Assembly (NCBI GenBank): GCA_017395925.1
Contig: JAFQNJ010000006.1
Location: 1 to 64,000, forward strand
Reading direction: 5' to 3'
DNA from: Ruminococcus sp.
Lineage (GTDB): Bacteria > Bacillota > Clostridia > Oscillospirales > Acutalibacteraceae
Length of the DNA stretch: 64,000 bases
The notes beneath the pieces are model-generated. The model searched no databases. It saw nothing but the letters and a program-made list of their open reading frames with translations, and was not told the DNA's origin. The position numbers and the translations under genes were made by a program. Of this stretch, positions 17,938 to 26,885 are shown one piece after another (position 1 is the stretch's first letter; each line of letters begins with the position of its first letter).

Positions 17938-19448
17938 TTATTTTCCTCCTTTAAACGTTCAGTTTCATCTTTCGCTCTTTTTGTCTGTGCATCGGAATTA
18001 TCAAGCCAGAAACTGAAACGGCAGTAATTACCGGGTTCGCTTTCCGCGGTGATGTTGCCCTCGTGGAGCAGAATAATGGTTCGGGCAATATAAAGCCCCA
18101 GTCCCATACTTTTTTTGTCGATACTGCGGGATTTATCTGTTTTGTAGAACTTGTCAAAGACAAGGCGCAGATCTTCGGGAAGGATGCCCTCACCGCTGTT
18201 TTCTATGGATACATGGGTTTGACCATCGGTGTTTTTAATATGCAGTTTGATATAGCCATTTTGCGGCGTGAATTTAACTGCGTTTTCTACCAAGTTATAG
18301 ATAACCTGATAGATAAGGTCTCTGTCGCCATAGGTAAAGATGTCTTCTTCGTCTTCCAGTCCTATGACAGAAATGTTTTTCTTCTCAATTTCTCCCTCAA
18401 ACTGTACCAAAACATTGAATATGGTGCTCTGAATTTCAAAGCGGCTTTTGTTGACTTTGATTTCACCGCTGTCGATTTTGGAGAGGGATATCATTGAGGT
18501 TACAAGACGGGAGAGACGTTTGATTTCTTCAGAAACTATGGCGAGGTAGTATGCTTCTTCCTCTTTAGGGATTGTTCCGTCGAGAATACCGTCGATGTAG
18601 CCTGCGATGGTGGTCATAGGGGTCTTGAGCTCGTGGGAAACGTTAGCTACGAAGTTTCTCCTCATTCCCTCGGACGCGGCAAGAGAATCTGCCATTTCGT
18701 TGAATGCTTCGGCAAGCTGTCCGATTTCGTCCTTTCTTCGCACAGAAACTCTGCTTTCGAAGTCTCCGACCGCAAAGCGTTTTGCGGCGTGGGACATCTG
18801 CTTCAGGGGCAGAGAGGTGTTGTATACAAATACAGAAGAAAGTATGAACAGAACTGCAACTGCCAGAAGAATGACGAGCATAAACACGAAGAATATGGAG
18901 GGAATGTAGTCGCCGGTCCACAGTGTGGACTGGGAGACTACGCAGTAGCCCGTTATGACTGTGCCCCTTGAATGGGCTGTGATGGGAGTGGCAGAAATGT
19001 AGTACTTATTATTATAGTTGTTATCAAGGGTTCCGTGCTCAAAGAATTCCCCCTTGGAGAATTCCTCCAGAAGTTCTTCGGAAAGTCTGTTTCGATCAGT
19101 CAGGATGGATGTGTTGTTGGAATATACGAACTTACCCTCTGTGTCGGTAACCAGAATGAAGGCATGCATAGAATTACCCAGAGTTTTTATAGAATTCTCA
19201 AACAGCCGGGAATTACCTCCGCAGAGAGTATTGATGTCATCACCGGTTGCTTCGCCGATATAGCGGGAAAGCTCTGCAGAGTATTCCTTCAGGGAGTCCT
19301 GTCGGTTTTCCTCTAAGAATCGTGAAACAGGCAGAGTCAATACTCCGTGAGCTACAATGAGACAGACTATACATATCGCAAGACTGGTGAAAAGAAACCG
19401 TTTGAACACGGAGTTTGTCATTAAATTAGGTTTAAATATTCTAATCAT
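17934..19448 (-). CDS. Sensor histidine kinase of the htrA operon
   Basis: 504 aa with the classic layout: transmembrane helix 13-35, extracytoplasmic sensor about 36-180, second helix about 183-208, HAMP about 206-258, HisKA with H272 in NVSHELKTPMTT, and HATPase with NLVENAVKFTP and GLGLYIARTI. It overlaps its regulator by 8 nt and htrA by 4 nt, so all three are co-translated. No good ribosome site is seen at 19448; the ATG at 19421 is an alternative. Confidence 0.93.
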   Translation of the reverse strand: MIRIFKPNLMTNSVFKRFLFTSLAICIVCLIVAHGVLTLPVSRFLEENRQDSLKEYSAELSRYIGEATGDDINTLCGGNSRLFENSIKTLGNSMHAFILVTDTEGKFVYSNNTSILTDRNRLSEELLEEFSKGEFFEHGTLDNNYNNKYYISATPITAHSRGTVITGYCVVSQSTLWTGDYIPSIFFVFMLVILLAVAVLFILSSVFVYNTSLPLKQMSHAAKRFAVGDFESRVSVRRKDEIGQLAEAFNEMADSLAASEGMRRNFVANVSHELKTPMTTIAGYIDGILDGTIPKEEEAYYLAIVSEEIKRLSRLVTSMISLSKIDSGEIKVNKSRFEIQSTIFNVLVQFEGEIEKKNISVIGLEDEEDIFTYGDRDLIYQVIYNLVENAVKFTPQNGYIKLHIKNTDGQTHVSIENSGEGILPEDLRLVFDKFYKTDKSRSIDKKSMGLGLYIARTIILLHEGNITAESEPGNYCRFSFWLDNSDAQTKRAKDETERLKEENK

Positions 19449-20130
19449 TGATTACGAATTTATAGCCGCGTGCCCAAACTGTTCGCAGCTCCCATTTGTC
19501 AGAAGCACCGTCGATTTTTTCACGGATGCGTTTGATGTGTACGTCTATGGTGCGGCTTTCACCGCAGTAGTCAAATCCCCAGACCTGGTCGAGAAGTTGG
19601 TCTCTGGAGAACATTTGGTTCGGATTGCTGGCAAGGTGGTATAGAAGCTCAAGTTCCTTGGGGGGTGTGCTGATAATTTCTCCTTTGACCTTGAGTTCAT
19701 AGTTTTTGAGGTTTATGTCAAGATTATCAAGATGAACTTCTTTTGCTTCGCTGTCTTCAATGGGTGAGCTTCGTCTGAGCACCGCACGGATTCGTGCAAT
19801 TACCTCCTTGGTCTCAAAGGGCTTTACTATGTAGTCGTCCGCACCCAGCTCAAGTCCCAGTACCTTGTCAAAGGTTTCCCCCTTGGCTGTAAGCATAATA
19901 AGGGGACAGGAGCTTTCCTTGCGGATTTCTCTGCATACCTGCCAGCCGTCAAGTACGGGCAACATAATATCAAGGAGAACAAGGTCCGGGTGCTCTTTCT
20001 CAAAGAGCTTCACAGCCTGTCCGCCATCGTGGGCAAGTATGGTTTCAAAGCCTTCTTTTTCAAGATATAATCTCAGTAGGTTACAGATGTTTTCGTCATC
20101 ATCTACTATAAGAACTTTATAGTTTGCCAT
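19441..20130 (-). CDS. OmpR-family response regulator of the htrA operon
   Basis: 229 aa. Receiver with acidic residues 10-12, phospho-acceptor D54 in LVLLDIMLPVLDG, and lysine in IVKPF. Winged helix with LTPPKELELLYHLA-like helix and TIDVHIKRIREK. ATG at 20130 with GGGAGG. A minus-strand -10 box TATAAT lies at 20181-20176 without a good -35 box, as expected of a regulated promoter. CssR-like in context, but this cannot be proved from sequence. Confidence 0.93.
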   Translation of the reverse strand: MANYKVLIVDDDENICNLLRLYLEKEGFETILAHDGGQAVKLFEKEHPDLVLLDIMLPVLDGWQVCREIRKESSCPLIMLTAKGETFDKVLGLELGADDYIVKPFETKEVIARIRAVLRRSSPIEDSEAKEVHLDNLDINLKNYELKVKGEIISTPPKELELLYHLASNPNQMFSRDQLLDQVWGFDYCGESRTIDVHIKRIREKIDGASDKWELRTVWARGYKFVIND

Positions 20131-20300
20131 AAAAATGACCTCCCTTTTGTGAAAACAGAAATAATTCTGAATTCCATTATAATCACTTGTGGGAAAAAAA
20201 TAGTTAATAAATTTAAAACAAGATTGAGGATTATTTAAAAAATGTGTGAACTTTGGGTGATTATGTCAAAAACTGTTAATAAATGGGGAAAGACAAAGCA

Positions 20301-20330
20301 AAAACCGCCGCAACAGATATGAAGCGGCGG
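20301..20330 (-). terminator. Terminator of the sugar aminotransferase gene
   Basis: CCGCCGC (20305-20311) pairs with GCGGCGG (20324-20330); read on the minus strand it is followed by TTTTTGC. Confidence 0.75.
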
Positions 20331-20355
20331 TAAAAATTGATTTTATCAGCCGCTA

Positions 20356-21561
20356 TCAGTAGGGCTGTGCAATGCACCTGCGGAAGGTATCCAGAATGTA
20401 GCGGACATCGTCATCCGAAAGAGTGGTGTTGAGGGGGAGAGTCAGCTCATTCTTGTACATATTGTAAGCATTGGGATAGTCGTTGATATCATAGCCCAGT
20501 TGCTTGTATGCTGTGAGCATAGGCAAGGGCTTGAAATGTACGTTGCAGATAACACCGTTCTGAGCCATTCTTTTGAAGAAAGCATTACGGTAATTCTCAT
20601 CCTTGCCGTCGAAACGGACAAAGTAGAGATGGCCGCTGCTGCGGTGATTGTCCGATGCGTGATCAAGGACAGAAACAGGTAAGTCGGCAAAGGCTTTATC
20701 ATAGCGTTTGATAAGCTCGTGACGGCGATTGAGGGTTTCCTTGTATCTTGAAAGCTGTGCAAGACCCAGAGCTGCCAGAATGTCAGGCATATTACACTTG
20801 TACTGGGTATCAACTACATCGTATTCCCAGGATGTGCCAAGATTCTTTGCGTATGTGTCCTTGGTCTGTCCGTGAAGAGAATAGAGCATATACTGACGGT
20901 AAATCTGCTCGTTGTCGATACCTTTATGGTTTTTCCATGTAACAGCACCGCCTTCACCTGTGGTCAGGTTCTTAACGGCGTGGAAACTGAAGTTTGAGAA
21001 ATCTGCAACTTCGCCGCACATTTTGCCGCCACGCTCAGCGCCCAGTGCGTGGGCCGCGTCGCAGATAACGATAACCCTTCCGAAGATACTCTGTATCTCG
21101 TTTGAGGGAGAGAAGAGGTGCTTCTTGTTTTCAACAGCCGCATAAATTCTGTCATAGTCACACATAATTCCTGCCAGATCAACAGGGATAATAGCCTTTG
21201 TACGCTCATTAATAGCGGCTTCCATCTTATCGTAGTCCATCTCAAAGCTGTCCTTGCCGCAGTCAATGATGACGGGCTTTGCTCCGATATGACGGACAAT
21301 GGATGCAGTTGCGGTGTAGGTGTAGGCAGGTACGATTACCTCGTCGCCCTCGCCGATGCCGAGAATACGCAGGGTCATTTCCGCACAGGCGGTCTGTGAG
21401 GAAAGACAGACGGATTTCTCGGTATTGCAGAACTCTGCAATCTGGCTTTCAAATAGCTTGGTTTTGGGACCGGTGGTAATCCAGCCTGATTCGAGCACCG
21501 AAACCACGGCGTCGATTTCTTTCTGAGTTATATCAGGTGGTGAAAAAGGAATATTTTTCAT
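20356..21561 (-). CDS. DegT/DnrJ/EryC1/StrS-type sugar aminotransferase
   Basis: PLP enzyme that transfers an amino group to a nucleotide-activated keto sugar, 401 aa. PLP lysine K197 in FHAVKNLTTGEGGA; substrate region PFSPPDI and GWITTGPKTKLFE at the N-terminus; DAAHALGA binds the cofactor ring. This type (ArnB/PglE/EpsN-like) usually aminates a 4-keto-6-deoxy hexose. Together with the UDP-GlcNAc dehydratase at 48676 it could make a bacillosamine precursor. ATG at 21561 with GGAG 9 nt upstream; the ATG at 21576 would place that site inside the gene. Confidence 0.88.
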   Translation of the reverse strand: MKNIPFSPPDITQKEIDAVVSVLESGWITTGPKTKLFESQIAEFCNTEKSVCLSSQTACAEMTLRILGIGEGDEVIVPAYTYTATASIVRHIGAKPVIIDCGKDSFEMDYDKMEAAINERTKAIIPVDLAGIMCDYDRIYAAVENKKHLFSPSNEIQSIFGRVIVICDAAHALGAERGGKMCGEVADFSNFSFHAVKNLTTGEGGAVTWKNHKGIDNEQIYRQYMLYSLHGQTKDTYAKNLGTSWEYDVVDTQYKCNMPDILAALGLAQLSRYKETLNRRHELIKRYDKAFADLPVSVLDHASDNHRSSGHLYFVRFDGKDENYRNAFFKRMAQNGVICNVHFKPLPMLTAYKQLGYDINDYPNAYNMYKNELTLPLNTTLSDDDVRYILDTFRRCIAQPY

Positions 21562-21660
21562 AATCAATATCTCCAAAAATGCAAAAAGATTTTATATATT
21601 CGCATTCTATCATAGAATTATACTACAAACATCGGATAAAGTAAAGTTTATTTTTAAACT

Positions 21661-21699
21661 AAAAAAACTCTGTTCTAATTAAAATGAAAAGAACAGAGT
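21661..21699 (-). terminator. Terminator of spoIIID
   Basis: ACTCTGTTCT (21667-21676) pairs with AGAACAGAGT (21690-21699); seven A on the left give the minus-strand T-run. Confidence 0.85.
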
Positions 21700-21781
21700 C
21701 GGTATGAGTTTTTTTATTCGTTTTTTGGGTGTGTTGCGACAGAATAAATAACAGATTGTCGGGTATGTTGTACCTGTATTT

Positions 21782-22057
21782 TTAGTTTTTGGAGTTCTTT
21801 TGATTTACCTTGAGCTTGAGGTATTTTTCTTTGGTGGCAAGACCTCCCCGCAGGTGCCGTTCCTCTTTGTTTTTCTGGAGTACCACCTTTACATCTCTGT
21901 ATAGTGCCGGGTTAAGGCTTTTCAGCCTTTGACTGACATCTTTATGTACGGTGCTTTTGCTGATACCGAATTTTTTTGCGGCAAGTCTCACGGTGGCACC
22001 CTCTTCGGATATGTATTCACCCAGTTGTACTGCCCTTTGCTTCAAGCAGGATTTCAT
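21782..22057 (-). CDS. spoIIID: Sporulation transcription factor SpoIIID
   Basis: Mother-cell regulator acting between sigma-E and sigma-K. 91 aa, helix-turn-helix VRLAAKKFGISKSTVHKDVSQRL and the diagnostic RHLRGGLATKEKY. ATG at 22057 with AGGGAGG upstream. Agreement with the B. subtilis protein, as known from memory, extends over almost the whole length. It stands alone with its own terminator and a sigma-E-like promoter. Confidence 0.96.
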   Translation of the reverse strand: MKSCLKQRAVQLGEYISEEGATVRLAAKKFGISKSTVHKDVSQRLKSLNPALYRDVKVVLQKNKEERHLRGGLATKEKYLKLKVNQKNSKN

Positions 22058-22086
22058 ATATTTGCCTCCCTAAAAGGTGTTGTTCA

Positions 22087-22115
22087 AATATATGCGTGAA
22101 AATTTTTTATTATCA
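22087..22115 (-). promoter_or_regulatory. Putative sigma-E promoter of spoIIID
   Basis: On the minus strand TGATAAT (22115-22109), 14 nt, CATATATT (22094-22087). This resembles the sigma-E pattern of an ATA-type -35 box and CATACANT with 14-16 nt spacing. spoIIID is a known sigma-E target, which supports the assignment. Confidence 0.5.
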
Positions 22116-22148
22116 CAGAAAAAATGCTGAAACAGATGACTTTTTGTG

Positions 22149-22177
22149 TTTACATAGGGTGCATTTTGTGGTATTAT
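22149..22177 (+). promoter_or_regulatory. Promoter of the plus-strand polysaccharide operon
   Basis: TTTACA (22149-22154), 17-nt spacer ending in TGTGG, TATTAT (22172-22177). About 85 nt of leader follow, with GTATACC (22203-22209) complementary to GGTATAC (22260-22266) at the start codon. Confidence 0.65.
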
Positions 22178-22268
22178 AAAATTGGATTTTTATAGTCGGT
22201 AAGTATACCTTATTTTTATTTTGATGAGGAAACTGATGCCAATAAATACATAACAGGGTGGTATACGT

Positions 22269-23168
22269 ATGCAGAATGTTATTAAGGAAAACGGGGAGTT
22301 CTCCGGAGTGGACATTCTCCGAAAAAACAAGAGGGAAACAGAACTCTCTGACAGAATTAAATATATGTACCTTACCTCAAATCCCGATGCGGCAATAGCG
22401 GCTGAAAAAGCGGGAGTTGACCGAATTTTCCTTGACTTGGAACTTCTGGGTAAAGAGGAGCGTCAAGGGCATCTGGATACAGTGGTTTCTCACTCTCATA
22501 TTTCCGATGTTGCAAGACTTCGTGAGGTTGTGAAGGATGCAGAGCTTCTTGTGAGATGCAATCCTGTTCATCACGGACTCAAAGCGGAAATCGACAGCAT
22601 AATTGCACAGGGAGCTGACCTGATTATGCTACCTTATTTCAAGACGAGGGAGGAAGTTGCCGCTTTCCTGTCCATAGTGGACGGACGAGTTCCCACGGTA
22701 CTCCTTTTTGAAACAGCAGAGTCTGTGGAGAATGTTGATGACATTCTTTCTCTTTCAGGCATAGACGAGGTTTACATAGGGCTCAATGACCTGCATCTCA
22801 GTTATAAAATGACCTTTATGTTTGAGCTTCTTGCCGACGGTACGGTTGAGATGCTTTGCAAGAAGTTTAAAAGCAATAATTTACCCTACGGCTTCGGCGG
22901 AGTTGCCAAAATCGGCGAGGGACTCCTTAAAAGCGATAATGTTATTGCAGAGCACAAACGTCTGGGCTCAACCTGCGCCATACTTTCCCGTACATTCCGA
23001 AATGAAGTGGATGCAAGCCGACCCATTGATGATTTTCCCCATGAGATGATGCTTTTACGCCGAAGAGAAGAGGAAGTGTCCTCTTGGGACAAAGACAGAT
23101 TTGAGGAAAACCGCAGACTGGTATGTGATGCGGTAAGCGACATAGTGAGCCGCATCAGAAACAGATGA
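22269..23168 (+). CDS. HpcH/HpaI aldolase / citrate-lyase-like protein
   Basis: 299 aa TIM-barrel protein of the pyruvate/phosphoenolpyruvate-binding superfamily. Visible family marks: AGVDRIFLDLE early, LVRCNP, a metal-binding Glu in LLFETAESVENVDDIL and Asp in VYIGLNDLHLSY. The family cleaves or makes carbon-carbon bonds with Mg2+ and a pyruvate-type substrate. Its role as first gene of a polysaccharide operon is unclear; making an acidic keto-sugar or a pyruvate-derived substituent is a guess. The ribosome site at 22269 is weak. Confidence 0.75.
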   Translation: MQNVIKENGEFSGVDILRKNKRETELSDRIKYMYLTSNPDAAIAAEKAGVDRIFLDLELLGKEERQGHLDTVVSHSHISDVARLREVVKDAELLVRCNPVHHGLKAEIDSIIAQGADLIMLPYFKTREEVAAFLSIVDGRVPTVLLFETAESVENVDDILSLSGIDEVYIGLNDLHLSYKMTFMFELLADGTVEMLCKKFKSNNLPYGFGGVAKIGEGLLKSDNVIAEHKRLGSTCAILSRTFRNEVDASRPIDDFPHEMMLLRRREEEVSSWDKDRFEENRRLVCDAVSDIVSRIRNR

Positions 23169-23187
23169 GTGTTTTATGGAGGATAAG

Positions 23188-24498
23188 ATGAGCGAAAGAA
23201 TGCCGAAGGTGCTGGTTGTTGCCATTAACGCGTGGCAGGATCAGGGTGCAAACCACACATTGTCTGAAATTTTTTCCTGCTGGGACAAGTCGAAGGTTTC
23301 TCAGATTTATGTCAGGGGCGGACTTCCCAGTACCGCAGTGTGTGATCGCTTTCTGCGAATCAGCGAAAATGATATTATCAGAAGTGTTGTAAAAAGAAAC
23401 ACAAAGACCGCCTCAGTCGTGGAAAACTGCTTCGGAGAGTTGAGCGAAGCACAGCAGAAGGAACTTGAGTTAGAGCGTAAAAGATACAGCAAGCGTAAGA
23501 AGAATAACAGCAGTGTGAAATCCCTGTGCAGAGAGGTTATATGGTTTCTCTCAAAGTGGAAATCCAAGGAACTTCTGGATTTCATAAAGGAATCTGACCC
23601 TGACGTTATTTTTCTGCCTATGGTTCCTGTTGTATATATGCCCCGAATCCAGTATTACATAGTCAGAACTCTTAAAAAGCCCACGGTTTTTTATATACTT
23701 GATGACTGCTACAGTTATCGTAATATGAAGAAATCGCCCCTTACCTTTCTGCAAAGGTTCTGGGGACGCATATATATAAAGAAGATTATGAAGCACACGG
23801 ACAGAATATTTACAATGACGCCTAAGGCAAGTGAGACGTTTGAGAAGATTTTTTCCGTCAAGGCTTCTATCCTTACCAAGGCGGTGGATTACAGCAACCT
23901 TGAATTTTGTCCTGAGTCTCCTCGTGAGCCGCTCACGATGGTTTATACAGGCAGGCTTTATTTCGGCAGAGAGGATGCCCTTGCAAATATTGCCAAAGCG
24001 GTACACAGCATAAACCGAGACGGTGAAAGACTCAGACTTCATATCTACGCACCTGAGAAGGTGTCTGACGAGGCACTTCTGAGAGAGCTTCACCACAGCG
24101 TGAAATATATGGGTGAGGTTACGAGAAATGAGGTTAAGAGGATTCAGCAGGAATCCGATATCGCTATCTTTGCCGAATCCCTCCACAAGAAATACAGATA
24201 CGCTGCAGGAATGTCTTTTTCAACCAAACTTACTGATTATTTTGCCAGCGGCAGATGTATCTTTGCCGTGGGTGATAAAGATATCGCTCCCATTGATTAC
24301 CTGATGAGAGAAGATGCTGCTTGTGTTGTGACGGATTATAAGGATATTGAGGCTACACTTCGCAGACTCTGTGATAATCCCGAGCTAATTACGGAATACG
24401 GCAGAAAAGCCTTTGAATGCGGAAAGAGAAATCATAGCGATACAGGGGTTTATCCTGCTTTTATCAAAGAAATGAAGGAAATTGCGGGAGAGTATTAA
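23188..24498 (+). CDS. Glycosyltransferase, GT-B fold
   Basis: 436 aa. A Lys-rich N-terminal half precedes a Rossmann-type C-terminal half with the features of GT4-like enzymes: MVYTGRLYFGREDALANI, YMGEVTRNEV, AIFAESLHKKYRYAAGMSFSTKLTDYFASGR. The strict GT4 EX7E motif is not clear, so the family is uncertain. ATG at 23188 with GGAGG 5 nt upstream (the ATG at 23176 overlaps the site). Cytoplasmic addition of one sugar of the repeat unit is inferred from context. Confidence 0.75.
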   Translation: MSERMPKVLVVAINAWQDQGANHTLSEIFSCWDKSKVSQIYVRGGLPSTAVCDRFLRISENDIIRSVVKRNTKTASVVENCFGELSEAQQKELELERKRYSKRKKNNSSVKSLCREVIWFLSKWKSKELLDFIKESDPDVIFLPMVPVVYMPRIQYYIVRTLKKPTVFYILDDCYSYRNMKKSPLTFLQRFWGRIYIKKIMKHTDRIFTMTPKASETFEKIFSVKASILTKAVDYSNLEFCPESPREPLTMVYTGRLYFGREDALANIAKAVHSINRDGERLRLHIYAPEKVSDEALLRELHHSVKYMGEVTRNEVKRIQQESDIAIFAESLHKKYRYAAGMSFSTKLTDYFASGRCIFAVGDKDIAPIDYLMREDAACVVTDYKDIEATLRRLCDNPELITEYGRKAFECGKRNHSDTGVYPAFIKEMKEIAGEY

Positions 24499-24529
24499 AC
24501 GGAAAGATTTAGAGAGAGGAGATGTGAGG

Positions 24530-25717
24530 ATGAAGGTACTCCAGATAAATTCTTTTTACGGAAAACTCAGCACAGGCAGAATTGCCGCTGACCTTGTGAA
24601 TGTGATGAATCAGGAAAATATAGAGGCTTACGTTGCCACTCTGGATACGACGGTGAAGTCTCCCCGGGTTTACTCTATGAGCGACAGTTTCCTTTACAAC
24701 AAGAGCAATATCCTGCTGACGAGACTTTTCGGCAGACATGGCTTTTATAACCGCCATTCTACAAAGAAACTCCTCAGATACATCGACTCTGTATCCCCCG
24801 ATATCATTCATCTTCATAATATACACGGACACTACATCAACATAAAGTTATTGTTTGATTATATAAATAAGCATCATATCCCGGTGGTCTGGACACTCCA
24901 CGACTGCTGGACATTTACGGGGCATTGTCCGCATTTTGACCTTATCGGTTGTTACAAGTGGAAAACGGGCTGTCACCACTGTCCACAGCGCAGAGGCTAT
25001 CCCGACTCATGGTTCTTTGACCGCTCAAAAGAAAACTATCGGGATAAAAAGGAGCTTTTTACAAGTGTTGAGAGAATGCACATTGTAACTCCCTCTCACT
25101 GGCTTGCAGAACTTGCAAGACAGTCTTTCCTTGGTAAATACCCTGTGACGGTTATACACAACGGAATTGATACAGCCGCTTTCCGCCCGACGCACTCTGA
25201 TTTGAGAAAAACTCTGGGACTTGAGGGCAAGTTCGTAATAATGGGTATGGTGAGAAACTTTGGCGGCACCAAGGGCGGAGAGTATTTCCTTAAGCTCTCG
25301 GAGAAACTTCGGGATGATGAGCATATTATTCTCCTTGCCTTAGGTGAGGACAAGGATAATCTGCCCCCGAACATTACCCCGATTCCTGCAACAGACAGTA
25401 CTCGGCGGCTGGCAGAGATTTACTCAACTGCCGATGTTTTTGTTAACCCCACTTTGCAGGATACCTTTCCAACGGTAAATATTGAAGCACTTGCCTGTGG
25501 CGTGCCCGTTGTCACTTTCAAAACAGGCGGTTCACCCGAGTCCGTAACCGACAAGTGCGGCATAGTGGTGGAAAAAGGCAATGTGGAAGGTCTTTACGAG
25601 GCAATAGAAAGAATCAGAAAAGAACCCTTTGACAGAGATGAATGTCGAAGCAGGGGACTTTTATTTGACAGAGACCAGCGTCTCTCTGAGTATCCGGAGA
25701 TTTACAGAAGTTTTTGA
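24530..25717 (+). CDS. Glycosyltransferase family 4 (WcaC-like)
   Basis: 395 aa. N-terminal KVLQINSFYGKLSTGRIA, then HLHNIHGHYIN and WTLHDCWTFTGHC with a Cys/His-rich patch (CHHCPQ), a set seen in WcaC-type transferases. C-terminal donor site DTFPTVNIEALACGVPVV. ATG at 24530 with GAGGAG 8 nt upstream; it slightly trails the previous gene. Confidence 0.88.
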   Translation: MKVLQINSFYGKLSTGRIAADLVNVMNQENIEAYVATLDTTVKSPRVYSMSDSFLYNKSNILLTRLFGRHGFYNRHSTKKLLRYIDSVSPDIIHLHNIHGHYINIKLLFDYINKHHIPVVWTLHDCWTFTGHCPHFDLIGCYKWKTGCHHCPQRRGYPDSWFFDRSKENYRDKKELFTSVERMHIVTPSHWLAELARQSFLGKYPVTVIHNGIDTAAFRPTHSDLRKTLGLEGKFVIMGMVRNFGGTKGGEYFLKLSEKLRDDEHIILLALGEDKDNLPPNITPIPATDSTRRLAEIYSTADVFVNPTLQDTFPTVNIEALACGVPVVTFKTGGSPESVTDKCGIVVEKGNVEGLYEAIERIRKEPFDRDECRSRGLLFDRDQRLSEYPEIYRSF

Positions 25718-25736
25718 TTTTTAGGAGAAGATAAAA

Positions 25737-26828
25737 ATGTGGGTTTGGTTTTTTATGCTTTTGTGCATAGTGGTTGCCAGATTTATGGTACCCGATGCCT
25801 TAGGCGAAAAAAAGAAAAATCTGATATTTTTAGCAATTACCTTTGGGGTAATTGTATTCTTTTCCGGAAGCCGTTGCCCTATTTACAATATGTACAATGG
25901 TGACTTGTACGATTATTTCTACTTCTATAAAGCGGCAATTAATATGCCTTTCTCTCAGTATATGGAATCTTTTTCATTTGAGATAGGTTACAGGCTTCTC
26001 AATGAGATTCTTGCCTGGCTTGTGCCATGGCCGTACTTTATTATTTACTTTGAATCAGCTTTCTGTACGGGAGTTATGCTCTGGTATATATACAGAAATT
26101 CAGATAATGCATTCCTTTCGGTAATCTTCTATATTTGTACGGGCCCTTGGGGATTTTTCCTTACGGGTTTCCGTCAGAGCTTTGCGGTTTGTTTTTGTAT
26201 CATTGCTCTTGAGATGATGAAAAAACGGAAGTGGTACTGGGATTTGGGGGCAGGACTTATGGTGTTGCTTGCAGTCAGTTTCCACTCTACGGCATTGGTT
26301 TTTTTCCTTACTTTCATCATACGGTATATAAAACTCAATAAGAAAGTTATAGTTACTGCTTTTGCTCTTACCGCTGTTTCCACACTGTTTATCGAGGATG
26401 TGCTGATATTCTTCAACGAGCTGTGGGACAAGGGATATGAGAATATGTATAAAGGAAATGCCTTGGGCGGCATAGTTCCCATTGCAATTTACACAATGGC
26501 ACTTTTACTTTGTTATTATGTTTGGGAGCATGACCACAGCAGTGTGGATAATATGCAGCTTGAAATCACTATGCTCTTTATCGGTATGTGTATTTATTTC
26601 CTCCGCTATCAGGCGATTATTCTGGAGAGAATCAGTATCTTCTTTACCCCCGTGGTGTCCGTGGTGCTGACAAACGGTGTGTCCAGAATCAAGAACAAAA
26701 CAACGAGGAATATTCTCTTTGTGCTGGCGTGCGGACTGGGAATTGCACTGTTTATTTATCGTAACGAATATCAGGACGGAAGATATTATTTCTTCTGGGA
26801 ATACCTTGAGAATCGTATAACTTATTGA
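25737..26828 (+). CDS. EpsG-family polysaccharide polymerase (first copy)
   Basis: Polytopic membrane protein of 363 aa with about ten helices. The short loop SRCPIYNMYNGDLYDYFYFYK and GFRQSFAV after TGPWGFFLTG match the EpsG family, proposed to polymerise lipid-linked repeat units outside the membrane (Wzy role). ATG at 25737 with AGGAGAAG. A second member lies at 39329. Confidence 0.82.
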   Translation: MWVWFFMLLCIVVARFMVPDALGEKKKNLIFLAITFGVIVFFSGSRCPIYNMYNGDLYDYFYFYKAAINMPFSQYMESFSFEIGYRLLNEILAWLVPWPYFIIYFESAFCTGVMLWYIYRNSDNAFLSVIFYICTGPWGFFLTGFRQSFAVCFCIIALEMMKKRKWYWDLGAGLMVLLAVSFHSTALVFFLTFIIRYIKLNKKVIVTAFALTAVSTLFIEDVLIFFNELWDKGYENMYKGNALGGIVPIAIYTMALLLCYYVWEHDHSSVDNMQLEITMLFIGMCIYFLRYQAIILERISIFFTPVVSVVLTNGVSRIKNKTTRNILFVLACGLGIALFIYRNEYQDGRYYFFWEYLENRITY

Positions 26829-26885
26829 TTACAGACTATATAATTTTTGCGGCAAGTTTACTTGAATAATTTTGCAGGAGATAAA

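Noticed and set aside
22221..22242. Hammerhead-like string (TGATGAG close to GAAAC) in the leader of the plus operon
   Set aside because: There is no stem II between the two core elements and no matching third helix or cleavage triplet, so it is a chance match.
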